This document shows, piece after piece, positions 1 through 7,552 of a stretch of 21,472 nt of DNA. Both the position numbers and the translations under genes were made by a program. The notes beneath the pieces are model-generated. The model saw nothing but the letters and a program-made list of their open reading frames with translations, was not told the DNA's origin and made no database searches. Within the stretch, counting starts at the first letter, position 1, and the number at the start of each line of letters is the position of its first letter. Origin of the DNA: an uncultured bacterium (GTDB lineage Bacteria > Bacillota > Clostridia > Lachnospirales > Lachnospiraceae); assembly GCA_948467735.1 (NCBI GenBank), contig CAOKFN010000062.1, positions 1-21,472 on the forward strand. The letters are read 5' to 3'.

Positions 1-80
1 GCTTTATGCGGCCTGTAGGCATTTTTCTTATTGTGGAACTGTTAAAGACCCGGGTAAAATGGCATTCCCTAAAATATTAG
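1..80 (+). CDS. C-terminal tail of an unidentified gene (partial)
   Basis: The frame starting at base 3 is open from the window edge to a TAG at 78-80 and reads FMRPVGIFLIVELLK, then TRVKWHSLKY. A hydrophobic stretch followed by a basic tail fits the end of a membrane protein. A second frame is also open to about base 89, so the choice rests only on composition. The family cannot be recognised from 25 residues. Confidence 0.35.
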   Translation, partial: FMRPVGIFLIVELLKTRVKWHSLKY

Positions 81-91
81 AAGCATAAATA

Positions 92-120
92 TTCCATTCC
101 ATACCATGGTGTGATATAAT
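92..120 (+). promoter_or_regulatory. Candidate sigma-A promoter, extended -10
   Basis: TATAAT at 115-120 is preceded by TGA, giving an extended -10. The -35 position 17 bp upstream (TTCCAT, 92-97) is weak. It would start a transcript near 126, leaving a leader of about 180 nt before the P-loop gene at 303. No clear terminator or riboswitch was seen in that leader. Confidence 0.45.
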
Positions 121-302
121 AGGGATATTATGTCAGGATTTTTTTGCTCTATTGAAATATATTGCGAGCAGTCTGAGCAGATGCTGCGCCACTGTGATTG
201 ATAGGTATGGCGTATGCTGGTGGATTGCTGTTTAAGGGGCAGAGTATTCCTTTTTATGCGGTTTAAGGGAATAAAAGTATGGATAAGCTGTGAGGAGGCA
301 GA

Positions 303-845
303 ATGATGGATAGACAAGTTATTTATGTTTATGGCGCATCCGGTTCGGGAACTTCTACCATAGGCAGGTTCGTCAGCGAAAAATTAGGGTATTATTTCAT
401 GGATGCGGACGACTATTTTTGGGAGCCCACGAATCCTCCCTATACAACGAAAAGAAATGCTTCCGACAGGAGCGCGCTGATGAGAAATGATATTGAAAAA
501 TATGAGAAGGTAGTGATTTCAGGTTCCGTTGCGGGCTGGGGAGACGAGCTGACGCCTTTATTTACATTAGCGATTCGCGTGGAGACGGATACGGCGATAC
601 GGATTGAAAGATTAAAAAACAGGGAGCGCTTACGCTTTGGCAGCAGGATTGACCCGGGGGGAGATATGTATGAACATCATCAAGAATTTATTGCTTGGGC
701 GGCGGCCTATGACAATGGCGGTCTCAATATGAGAAGCAGGTCAAAACATGACGAATGGCAGAAGCGGCTGCAGTGTCCGCAGATTTTATTGGACGGAAGC
801 CTGCCCGTGGAGGAAAATTATGAAGTCATAAGGCGGAGTCTGTAA
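303..845 (+). CDS. P-loop nucleoside/adenylate kinase-like protein
   Basis: This 180-aa protein begins with a beta strand (QVIYVYGA) and a Walker A loop, GASGSGTS at residues 11-18. That pattern, with MDADDYFW soon after, is typical of small P-loop kinases related to adenylate and shikimate kinases, which transfer phosphate from ATP to a small substrate. RLKNRERLRFG near residues 103-113 looks like the arginine-rich lid of such kinases. The substrate cannot be told. The start is an ATG-ATG doublet 3-6 bases after AGGAGG, so either ATG (303 or 306) may be used. The cytoplasmic protein stands alone or heads a loose group with the methyltransferase 136 bases downstream. Similar proteins are usually annotated as AAA-family ATPases of unknown role. 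Confidence 0.85.
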   Translation: MMDRQVIYVYGASGSGTSTIGRFVSEKLGYYFMDADDYFWEPTNPPYTTKRNASDRSALMRNDIEKYEKVVISGSVAGWGDELTPLFTLAIRVETDTAIRIERLKNRERLRFGSRIDPGGDMYEHHQEFIAWAAAYDNGGLNMRSRSKHDEWQKRLQCPQILLDGSLPVEENYEVIRRSL

Positions 846-981
846 CCGCCTTAATCATTATAAAAATAAGAGCGAGGACATATTTAAGCCATGAAAGGGC
901 ATGCAAAAGATTTGGAGCCGGAGTATGCGGAAGGGATGAATACAGAGCGGCAGGGGGGCTTGAGAAGTATATAGGCAGCGG

Positions 982-1827
982 TTGAACGGAAATCAGGAGA
1001 TCAAAAAACGCCGGCAGTTCAAAAAGGAAAGGGAGGACTTCATACATTACGTGGTTGATTACAGTATTCAAAATAAAAAAGCATGGGAATTTGACGCTTA
1101 CAATTTTTGGGTAAAGCAGTCGGGGACTCCCGCGGAGAGAGCGAAAAAGGACAGGGAGAACCCTGTTGGGATGTTAAAGAGATATGCGGATTATTTTGAC
1201 GCATATCGGGACGTCAAAGTGGCCAATATATGCGGTTCCTGCGGAAAGAAGGCGGTTCCGCTGGCAATTTTAGGGGCGGACGTGACGGTTTTTGATATCT
1301 CGGAAGATAATAAAAGATATGCGCTGGAAACAGCAAAAGCCGCAGGCGTGGACGTTCATTATGTAGTATGCGATGTGCTGGAAATTGACAGGAATTTCTA
1401 TCAAAACTATTTTGACGTGGTTTTTATGGAAGGCGGTGTACTGCATTTTTTCCATGATATCGACGAGTTTATGCGGATGATGTATTCTCTGCTGAGGACG
1501 GGCGGAAAAATGATATGCAGCGACTTTCATCCGTTTCAAAAAATATCCGATATATTGAAATTTGAACAGCCGGGGATGAGTTATTTTTCCGCCGATATCA
1601 TAGAAGGAGAGATGGCCCATGCGCGTTTTTATGAAGAAGCGGTTAGGAGACGGATGCCCAAGTGCAGTTACAGAAAATATACAATCAGCGAAGTAATCAA
1701 TGCCGTCATAAGCTGTGGATTTACCTTGAAAAAATTTGACGAACATCCCGCATGGACGGACGAAAGCCTGCCGGGGGAATTCACGATTACGGCGGTGAAG
1801 GAGCCTTTGGCGGCGCCGGAAGGCTGA
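982..1827 (+). CDS. Class I SAM-dependent methyltransferase
   Basis: This 281-aa soluble protein has the core of a Rossmann-type methyltransferase. The SAM-binding motif I is VANICGSCG at residues 80-88, the acidic residue after the second strand is Asp105 (VTVFDIS), and motif II-like CDVLEID and FDVVFMEGGVLHFF follow. It should move a methyl group from SAM to an unknown small molecule or protein. The only in-frame start before the conserved N-terminal helix (WEFDAYNFWVKQSG) is a TTG at 982; the frame is closed by TGA at 961-963. No strong Shine-Dalgarno precedes this TTG, so the start is the weak point. The C-terminal part resembles small-molecule methyltransferases found in many Firmicutes. 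Confidence 0.85.
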   Translation: MNGNQEIKKRRQFKKEREDFIHYVVDYSIQNKKAWEFDAYNFWVKQSGTPAERAKKDRENPVGMLKRYADYFDAYRDVKVANICGSCGKKAVPLAILGADVTVFDISEDNKRYALETAKAAGVDVHYVVCDVLEIDRNFYQNYFDVVFMEGGVLHFFHDIDEFMRMMYSLLRTGGKMICSDFHPFQKISDILKFEQPGMSYFSADIIEGEMAHARFYEEAVRRRMPKCSYRKYTISEVINAVISCGFTLKKFDEHPAWTDESLPGEFTITAVKEPLAAPEG

Positions 1828-1945
1828 GAAGTGTCAAGCATAGGTGAAGGCGGCTCCGCGGCGGAAGCGGAATGCTTTGGGCGATGGAATGGGAGATTGG
1901 AGCCGTGGATACGGAATCGGACGAGAGGAATGGAAGAGGTAAAAT

Positions 1946-2665
1946 ATGCTGGATTATCTGCGGCGGTTTTGCTGCGTTATTTTGATTGCAGCGCCGTTTT
2001 ATTTGTTATTTCGCAGGCCATGGGCTAGAGTGTCGGCAGGAAAATCGGTTTTGCCGAGAGAGCTTGCCATGGCCTGCTTTGTTCTGTTTCACGCGGGACT
2101 TCTGACCATGGCTCTGGAAGGGGAATACGCCAGCCCCGCTGTGATGGCGGAGCGGGCGGCGGGCAGGCTGGCGGCGGGGGAGGGAATTAATCTGGCGCCT
2201 TTTCGGACAATCAGCAGTTTTTTTCCTAATGGAGATTCATCCGCCCATGGGAGCGGCGTTTCAGCCGGGCCTTCCAATGGGAGCGGCGTTTCAGCCGGAG
2301 CTTCCAATGAGAGCGATATTTTCACCGGGCCTTCCGATGGAGGAGGTTTCCATGATTGGAATGCGGATGCTTTTATGGTCAACATTGTGGGAAATGTGGT
2401 GATGTTTATGCCTTGGGGATTTGGGATTGTCCTTTTGTGGGAAAGCAGGCGGAAGGCGCTGTGGATTGGGGCGTATTCCCTGCTGCTGCCCCTTTTCATT
2501 GAGACCAGCCAGCTTTTTATCGGAAGAAGTGTGGATGTGGATGATTTGATATTGAATTTTATGGGAAGTATTCTAGGGGCGGGGGGATTTTTCCTTTTGA
2601 GGAGCATTAGGAAAAAGATTCCGGCCGGGCGAAAAAAGCGAAATGACAAGTCATATGATGCATGA
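1946..2665 (+). CDS. VanZ-like family membrane protein
   Basis: This 239-aa protein shows the VanZ family signatures: NLAPFRTI near residue 86, NIVGNVVMFMPWGF near 146-159, a helix with FIETSQLFIGRSVDVDDLILN, and a final glycine-rich helix (MGSILGAGGFF). About four membrane segments are visible. VanZ of enterococci gives low-level teicoplanin resistance, but most relatives have no known role. AGAGG lies 6 bases before the ATG. The external loop between NLAPFRTI and NIVGN holds three 10-residue repeats (residues 102-131, rich in Gly, Ser and Ala) that are absent from ordinary VanZ proteins. The gene is about 120 bases after the methyltransferase, with no visible terminator between. Confidence 0.85.
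   Translation: MLDYLRRFCCVILIAAPFYLLFRRPWARVSAGKSVLPRELAMACFVLFHAGLLTMALEGEYASPAVMAERAAGRLAAGEGINLAPFRTISSFFPNGDSSAHGSGVSAGPSNGSGVSAGASNESDIFTGPSDGGGFHDWNADAFMVNIVGNVVMFMPWGFGIVLLWESRRKALWIGAYSLLLPLFIETSQLFIGRSVDVDDLILNFMGSILGAGGFFLLRSIRKKIPAGRKKRNDKSYDA
2249..2338 (+). repeat. 30-bp tandem repeat inside the vanZ-like gene, 3 copies
   Basis: Units at 2249-2278, 2279-2308 and 2309-2338 encode GSGVSAGPSN, GSGVSAGASN and ESDIFTGPSD. Copies 1 and 2 are nearly identical and copy 3 has diverged. The period is a whole number of codons, so copy number can change without breaking the frame. Confidence 0.85.
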
Positions 2666-2796
2666 TAGAATACCTTCATATCGTAATATTCTGTGTCGTG
2701 ATTTATACTGCTTAACAGTTAAAATTACCGAATAACCTGACTATATAACGCCAGCTATATACGTTTCACCAGTGCAGTACGGTAAATTCTGGCATT

Positions 2797-4752
2797 ATGC
2801 AGCATAGTCTGTGGGAGAACATATTTGCATTGGTTTGGCATAAGCCGCGAAATATTTCAATGAAAAGGAGAGCCTTGCAGGCATGCGGGGCGGTGGCAGA
2901 GCAGATGAAGCAGTTGGAGCTTTTGGTTAAAAATAAGATTTTGGCGCGAGGAATTCTCGCTTTTTTAGGAACCTATGGGATTTGTTATATCCTTGACCTT
3001 GCGGGGGCGGCGCCCGCTTCCTTTTCCGTGATGAGCGTGCTGTTTTGGCCCGTGATTTTCTGGCTGCTGGGGCAGACGGAGAAAAGCTTGGCGGCTGTGG
3101 AAGGAAAGCAGCGGGGGCGCAGACGCCGATATGGGGGTATTGTGAGTTTTTTATTTGCCGTATCCATGATTATGGGGTATCAGCTTCAGGCAAATGGATT
3201 GACCGAATGCGGCTTGAAAGGCAAGGGGCTGATTATACTGCGGGCGGCCTGTCTGGGGATTGCGGTTTTCCCTTTTGGAAATCTATTATTCTGTCAAATG
3301 GAGAAATTGGAAAGTGCTCCCACGTCGGTTTCGGACAATAAAAAGGAGTGGAAACCTGCGGCGGTATTCGGCGTCAGTGCGGCGGCGATATTCGTATGCC
3401 TGATTCCTGTGTGGCTGGCCTATTATCCCATTATTATGTCTTATGATTTTCACAGGCAGGTAAATGAAGCGGCCAAAGGGTTCGCATGGTTCTGGCCGTA
3501 TCAGCCCATTGCCCACACATGGGTTATCTGGCTTTTTTTACAGCTGGGATATCGGCTGGGCAGTCCGGAGGCGGGAATGGCGGGAATGGCGCTGTTTCAG
3601 ATGCTGGCGTATTCGCTGACGATGGGCTATGCCTGCGCTTTCCTCTATCGGATTGGGAAGAAAAGGTGGATGGCGGCAGCGGCGGTTTTGTATTTCGGCG
3701 TATTTCCTTTGAATTCGGTCATGGTTTTATGCACTACCAAGGATGTGCTGTTCAGCGTCTTATTCCTGCTGTTTGTACTGCTGCTGGCGGAGAGGTTCTT
3801 TTTCAGAAAGGGAAAAGAAACGCTTCTGTGGGACGTCTTGATTCTGCTGGAAGGCTGTCTCATGATGCAGTTTCGCAATAACGCCATATATGCGGCGGCG
3901 GTTTTTGGCGTGCTCTGGACGGCCTTCGCCGCCAAAAAAGAAAAGCTGAGGGTGCTTCTGCTCTGCGTGCTTCTGATTGCCGGAGGACGGGGGACGGCGG
4001 CGGTAATCAAGGCGGCGCTGGGCACGGAGCTTTCCTCCGCAAAGGTGGAAATGTACAGCGTACCCATTCAGCAGCTTGCAAGAGTGGGATATTATCATGG
4101 TCAGGAATTGGACGAGGAGACAAGGCGGCTTTTGAATCAATATATTCCGGAGGAGGATTGGGAGAGCTATAACGCGCCTCTTGCGGATACGGTGAAGGCC
4201 GGTGTGGGAGTGACTACATTTCCGGAGACTTGGGATGGGCATATGGGGCAGCTTCTCTGGGATTGGGCAAAAATCGGACTTAAGTATCCTAACGAGTACA
4301 TTGACGCGTTTCTTGAGCTGACCCGGGGGTATTGGTTCCTAGACGACAGGTCGTATGCGGAGTGTCTGGGGTATGGAGTGGAAGGGCGGATGGGAGTAAT
4401 TTATACCTATTATTCCTCCGAGATAGCGGATGTCGGGGAGATTAAGCATGAATCGAAGCTCCCGTGGCTGGAAGAGCAGCTGGAAAAAATCGTCAGCGGA
4501 AATGAATTTTACCGCTGGCCGGTGATATCCCTGCTGTTTAAATGCGCTTTTTATGTGTGGGGGCTGGGGATTGTATTTCTGGCGTTTTTGTTCCTGCGGC
4601 AGAGAAAGCAGGCGCTGTTTTGCCTGTTTCCGCTGGTATATCTGGGAACCATGCTGTTAGGCCCGGTGGTGCAGATGCGGTATATCTTCCCCATTATGGT
4701 GACGCTGCCCATACTGGCGGTTCTGCTGCTTTGGCCCAAGGACGCGGATTGA
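2797..4752 (+). CDS. DUF6020-type polytopic membrane protein
   Basis: This 651-aa protein has 11-13 hydrophobic segments and a large central loop (about residues 410-580) that probably faces outward. The fragments PIIMSYDFHRQ, YQPIAHTWVIWLFLQLGYRLG, TTKDVLFSVLF and MQFRNNAIYA match my memory of the DUF6020 family common in Lachnospiraceae. Its layout (short loop with acidic residue, many helices, soluble domain) recalls GT-C glycosyltransferases that use lipid-linked sugars, but that role is inferred. The ATG at 2797 has no good Shine-Dalgarno, and later starts such as the ATG near 2860 are possible. It sits 131 bases after the VanZ gene and 90 bases before the acetyltransferase gene. Confidence 0.75.
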   Translation: MQHSLWENIFALVWHKPRNISMKRRALQACGAVAEQMKQLELLVKNKILARGILAFLGTYGICYILDLAGAAPASFSVMSVLFWPVIFWLLGQTEKSLAAVEGKQRGRRRRYGGIVSFLFAVSMIMGYQLQANGLTECGLKGKGLIILRAACLGIAVFPFGNLLFCQMEKLESAPTSVSDNKKEWKPAAVFGVSAAAIFVCLIPVWLAYYPIIMSYDFHRQVNEAAKGFAWFWPYQPIAHTWVIWLFLQLGYRLGSPEAGMAGMALFQMLAYSLTMGYACAFLYRIGKKRWMAAAAVLYFGVFPLNSVMVLCTTKDVLFSVLFLLFVLLLAERFFFRKGKETLLWDVLILLEGCLMMQFRNNAIYAAAVFGVLWTAFAAKKEKLRVLLLCVLLIAGGRGTAAVIKAALGTELSSAKVEMYSVPIQQLARVGYYHGQELDEETRRLLNQYIPEEDWESYNAPLADTVKAGVGVTTFPETWDGHMGQLLWDWAKIGLKYPNEYIDAFLELTRGYWFLDDRSYAECLGYGVEGRMGVIYTYYSSEIADVGEIKHESKLPWLEEQLEKIVSGNEFYRWPVISLLFKCAFYVWGLGIVFLAFLFLRQRKQALFCLFPLVYLGTMLLGPVVQMRYIFPIMVTLPILAVLLLWPKDAD

Positions 4753-4778
4753 CAGGGGGCGCTGGAGAGAAGGAACGG

Positions 4779-4833
4779 TACTGGAATCAAATACTGGAAT
4801 CAAATACTGGAATTAAACGGTACTGGTATAAAG
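4779..4833 (+). repeat. 13-bp tandem repeat in the leader of the acetyltransferase gene
   Basis: TACTGGAATCAAA occurs at 4779-4791 and 4792-4804, TACTGGAATTAAA at 4805-4817, and a degenerate fourth copy (TACTGGTATAAAG) at 4821-4833 after a CGG insert. The last copy runs into the Shine-Dalgarno (AAGGAG) of the next gene. Confidence 0.8.
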
Positions 4834-4842
4834 GAGAAGGTT

Positions 4843-5628
4843 ATGTATACAAAACAGGATTTGACCGCTCAGCTGGAGGGCATGGGGCTTAAGCATTCGG
4901 ACGCGCTGATGCTCCATTCTTCCATGAAGGCTGTGGGAGCGGTGGAAGGCGGCGCCGATACGGTGATTGACGTTTTTATGGAATATTTTTCGGAGGGACT
5001 TTTTATGACCCCCGCCCATACTTGGGCGCAGATGAGCGAAACCTATTCTTTCTTTGACCCGGATACGGAACCGGCCTGCGTGGGCGTTATACCCAATCTG
5101 TTCCTGAAGCGGCCGGGGGTGCTGCGCTCCCTTCACCCCACCCACAGCATAGCCGCTTACGGGCCTTCCGCCGCGGAATATGTTCGGGGAGAGGAAAACT
5201 GTACCACGCCCTGTACGCCGGGGGGCTGCTGGGACAGGCTTCGCAGCATTCATGCACAGATTCTGCTGGCGGGGGTTACGCATATCCGAAATACTTTCAT
5301 ACATAGTATCGAGGAGGTATGGGATGTGCCGGAACGCTTTACGGACGCGCCGGTATGTTTTCAGGTGAAACTGCCGGAGGGCGGCCTGAAAACGGTGTCG
5401 GTCTACCGGCACTATAATCCCCATACCGCTCACATTTCAGAGAGCTTTGACAAATTGAGCGAGGCCTTTTATGAGACGGGAGCGGCGCGGAAGGTGACTT
5501 TTGGCAGCGCGGAAAGCATTCTCTGCGACGCCGGGAAGCTGTTTGAGGTCACTTCCAAGGTGCTGGCCCATGAGCGAAACTGCCTGATGGACAGGGAGAG
5601 CATTCCGGCTGAGTGGTGGAGGGAGTAG
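4843..5628 (+). CDS. AAC(3)-family N-acetyltransferase
   Basis: This 261-aa protein belongs to the antibiotic N-acetyltransferase (AAC(3)/YokD) family, which moves acetyl from acetyl-CoA to an amine. Visible marks are LMLHSSMKAVG near residue 23, RSLHPTHS with His101 in the conserved position, and AGVTHIRNTFIHSIEE near 145-158. Length fits the family (about 260-280). AAGGAGAAGG lies 3-11 bases before the ATG. Some relatives acetylate the 3-amino group of aminoglycosides, but many chromosomal YokD-like members do not give resistance, so resistance should not be assumed. Its TAG stop lies inside the first unit of a 63-bp repeat. Confidence 0.88.
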   Translation: MYTKQDLTAQLEGMGLKHSDALMLHSSMKAVGAVEGGADTVIDVFMEYFSEGLFMTPAHTWAQMSETYSFFDPDTEPACVGVIPNLFLKRPGVLRSLHPTHSIAAYGPSAAEYVRGEENCTTPCTPGGCWDRLRSIHAQILLAGVTHIRNTFIHSIEEVWDVPERFTDAPVCFQVKLPEGGLKTVSVYRHYNPHTAHISESFDKLSEAFYETGAARKVTFGSAESILCDAGKLFEVTSKVLAHERNCLMDRESIPAEWWRE

Positions 5629-5789
5629 TGTGAAAAAGGCATTTCACACATCCTGATTTGTATGCCCGCTAAGGCGGGCAGATGGGAGTAGTGTGAAAAA
5701 AGGCGTTTCACACATCCTGATTTGTATGCCCGCTAAGGCGGGCAGATGGGAGTAGTGTGAAAAAAGGCGTTTCACACATCCTGATTTGT
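5621..5789. repeat. 63/64-bp tandem repeat of two hairpins, 2.7 copies
   Basis: Units lie at 5621-5683, 5684-5747 and 5748-5789 (partial). Each full unit holds two inverted repeats: GTGTGAAA/TTTCACAC (628-635 and 642-649 in unit 1) and TGCCCGC-TAAG-GCGGGCA (663-680). The array lies between two convergent genes and may act as a two-way terminator, but it has no long T tract. The acetyltransferase stop codon is within unit 1, so the duplicated block starts inside the end of the gene. Confidence 0.9.
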
Positions 5790-5803
5790 TGCCGGAGGGC
5801 GTA

Positions 5804-6715
5804 TTATTTTTCCTTTTCCGGCGAGGGGGCCGTGCAGGAAAAGCCGGAAGAGATGGCTCCGGTGGGACAGACGGATCTGCATTTTCCGCAGCGGATGCAT
5901 TCGGGGCTGTTAATCTGCTTGGTGACTTCCACAGCCATGGGGCAGGAGCGCTCGCATTTTTTACAGCCGATACATTTGGATTCGTTCAAATGCATCCGAT
6001 AAAAGCTGAATCGGTTGAACAGCGAATAAAAAGCGCCCAAAGGGCAGAGATATCGGCAGAAGGGGCGCTACAGGAACATGGAGGATATCAGGATAACCGC
6101 CAGCACCAATATCTTCCAGTGAAAGAGCGCTCCGGCCAGACTCCGCAGGGAAGGGTCGGCAAGCATCAAGGGGACGCCGCCCTCCAAGGTTCCGGCAGGG
6201 CAGATATATTTGCAGAAATATGGGGGAGTCACTCCCGTTTCGGTCACGGCAAAGGCCGGAAGAAGGATAACCGCCGTCAGCAGGATCATGTATTTGAGAT
6301 ATCGGGCAGGCCTGTCTATTTTCGTGGGAAGCTTTCGTTTGGGAACGGGGATTTTGTGCAGCAGATCCTGTATTAAGCCAAAAGGGCATAGCAGGCCGCA
6401 GATGACCCGGCCTAAAACAATGCCGAAGAGCATCAAAAGCCCCAGCACATAAAAGGGGAAATGATGGTCTGCGCCGCCCAAAGCCGTCTGAAGGGAACCC
6501 ACGGGGCAGGCGCCCAGCGCGCCCGGACAGGAGTAGCAGTTGAGAACCGGAAGGCAGACTGCTTTCGTGCCGCCGGTAAAAATTTTCCCTTTTTGAAAAC
6601 CCGCCGCATAGCCGTTTACGAAAACGGCGGATAATAATTGTATTTTTCGCTGAAAGGACAAGAGTTTTTTGGACGCCCGTCCTGTATTCAGCCGATTCCG
6701 ATGCATTCCAGACAT
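5804..6715 (-). pseudogene. NapH-like 4Fe-4S membrane protein with in-frame TAG
   Basis: The full reading frame (about 303 codons) encodes a NapH/YccM-type electron-transfer protein. It has an N-terminal CYSCPGALGACPVGS cluster motif, several membrane helices, CGLLCPFG and CKYICPAG motifs, then CRYLCPLG and two ferredoxin clusters (CIGCKKCERSCP and CIRCGKCRSVCP). A single TAG at 6068-6070 interrupts it: FL-stop-RPFCRYLCPLGAF is in one frame with no other damage. Relatives usually have Tyr there, so one base change (TAC or TAT to TAG) explains it. ATG 6715 is preferred because GGCGG lies upstream; a TTG at 6736 is an alternative. It overlaps the small CXXC gene by 28 bases. Such proteins pass electrons across the membrane, here perhaps to the TlpA-like partner. 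A sequencing error or stop readthrough remains possible. Confidence 0.85.
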
Positions 6716-6834
6716 ATTTTCACCGCCTTTTCCCAAACCTCCAGATGTTCCTGTTTTATCAGGCCGATGACCGTAAAGGCTGCCGCCGCGGCCAGCAGGC
6801 CGTATCTTATCAAGAGAATTCGTTTATTCTTCAA
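6688..6834 (-). CDS. CD1871A-type CXXC small membrane protein
   Basis: This 48-aa protein has a basic N-terminus (MKNKRILLIR), one membrane helix (YGLLAAAAAFTVIGLI) and a C-terminal CLECIGIG with the CXXC pair at Cys41 and Cys44. That ending is the hallmark of the CD1871A-type CXXC family in Clostridia. The start is a TTG at 6834 with AGAGGAAA 6-13 bases upstream. It overlaps the end of the TlpA-like gene by 11 bases and the start of the 4Fe-4S gene by 28 bases, so the three genes look translationally coupled. The family is typically found beside exactly these two partners. A thiol or electron relay is inferred. Confidence 0.82.
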   Translation of the reverse strand: MKNKRILLIRYGLLAAAAAFTVIGLIKQEHLEVWEKAVKICLECIGIG

Positions 6835-7447
6835 GACTGATTTCCTCTTTTCCCTCGGCGTTCAGAACCGAGTTTATCGCTTTCAGAAAGGTTTCCGATA
6901 AATCCTTTTGCCCGCCGATAATGGCGTCCCCCGCAAGGTTTCCTTCATTATCCACGAAAACGGTAGTGGGGGTATATTGGATGTTCCTGCATACGTCGAT
7001 AAGGTCTTCGCTGCCGGTAATCAGCGTTGTGCCTTCAAAACCCGCTTTATTTAAAAGCTCTTTGGCGGTGTCCGGAACGCGGGCTCCGTCCAGACAGACG
7101 GTGATAACCGCCACATTGTCCGGCAGGGCTTCGGCAAAGGCCGCAAGGTCGGGCATTTCCGCAATGCAGGGGCCGCAGGTGGTGGACCAGAAATTGATGA
7201 CGGTCACATCCCGATTCAGAATGTCGTCCTGTGTGAAGACGCCGCCGTCCAAGGTGTCGGCGGTAAAAGATTTCAAAACGCCCAGCTTGGAGGCGGTGCC
7301 GGTATCGGTTTCGCCGCCGCTTTGGGCCGCATCTTCCGCAGGCGGCGTATTTGAAACGGGCGGCGCGTCCGAGGCACAGCCGGAGAGAAGCAGGCTGACG
7401 GCGAAGGCCGCGGTGAAGAAAAGTGCGGAACATTTTTTGGCTTTCAT
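6824..7447 (-). CDS. TlpA/ResA-like thioredoxin-fold lipoprotein
   Basis: This 207-aa protein starts with a lipoprotein signal: a basic MKAKK, a hydrophobic core and the lipobox LLSGC with Cys24. A linker rich in Ser, Ala and acidic residues follows, then a thioredoxin fold with WSTTCGPC (active cysteines 91 and 94) and the cis-proline loop YTPTTVFVD. It should be tethered outside the cell membrane and exchange disulfides, as TlpA and ResA do. GAAGG lies 9 bases before the ATG. It is the first gene of a three-gene unit with the CXXC small protein and the 4Fe-4S membrane protein, which may supply its electrons; loss of the latter would cut this supply. Confidence 0.92.
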   Translation of the reverse strand: MKAKKCSALFFTAAFAVSLLLSGCASDAPPVSNTPPAEDAAQSGGETDTGTASKLGVLKSFTADTLDGGVFTQDDILNRDVTVINFWSTTCGPCIAEMPDLAAFAEALPDNVAVITVCLDGARVPDTAKELLNKAGFEGTTLITGSEDLIDVCRNIQYTPTTVFVDNEGNLAGDAIIGGQKDLSETFLKAINSVLNAEGKEEISLEE

Positions 7448-7480
7448 AGAAGATACCTTCTTTCTTGAATGATTGATTTT

Positions 7481-7508
7481 ATTATAAGCTATCTGAAATA
7501 ATTCGCAA
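7481..7508 (-). promoter_or_regulatory. Sigma-A promoter for the TlpA-like operon
   Basis: On the minus strand TTGCGA (7503-7508) and TATAAT (7481-7486) are 16 bp apart. The start would be near 7474, about 27 bases before the ATG. The -35 box touches the foot of the hairpin at 7509-7539. Confidence 0.7.
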
Positions 7509-7539
7509 GGGGGCTTTCACCCAATAGATGAAAGCCCCC
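7509..7539 (-). terminator. Hairpin after the ankyrin-like gene, probable terminator
   Basis: GGGGGCTTTCA (7509-7519) and TGAAAGCCCCC (7529-7539) form a perfect 11-bp stem with a 9-nt loop, just 13 bases past the ankyrin-like gene's stop. The minus-strand tail (TTGCGAATTATTT) is only moderately T-rich. Confidence 0.6.
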
Positions 7540-7552
7540 GATGAACTGGAAG

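Noticed and set aside
891..974. 27-codon frame between the kinase-like and methyltransferase genes
   Set aside because: No ribosome site and no recognisable feature.
1831..2028. 65-codon frame overlapping the VanZ-like start
   Set aside because: Its second half is the VanZ gene read in another frame, and no ribosome site precedes it.
6068..6070. Pyrrolysine or other recoding at the TAG
   Set aside because: NapH-like proteins are not known to contain it, and nothing in the window points to recoding; a point mutation is simpler.
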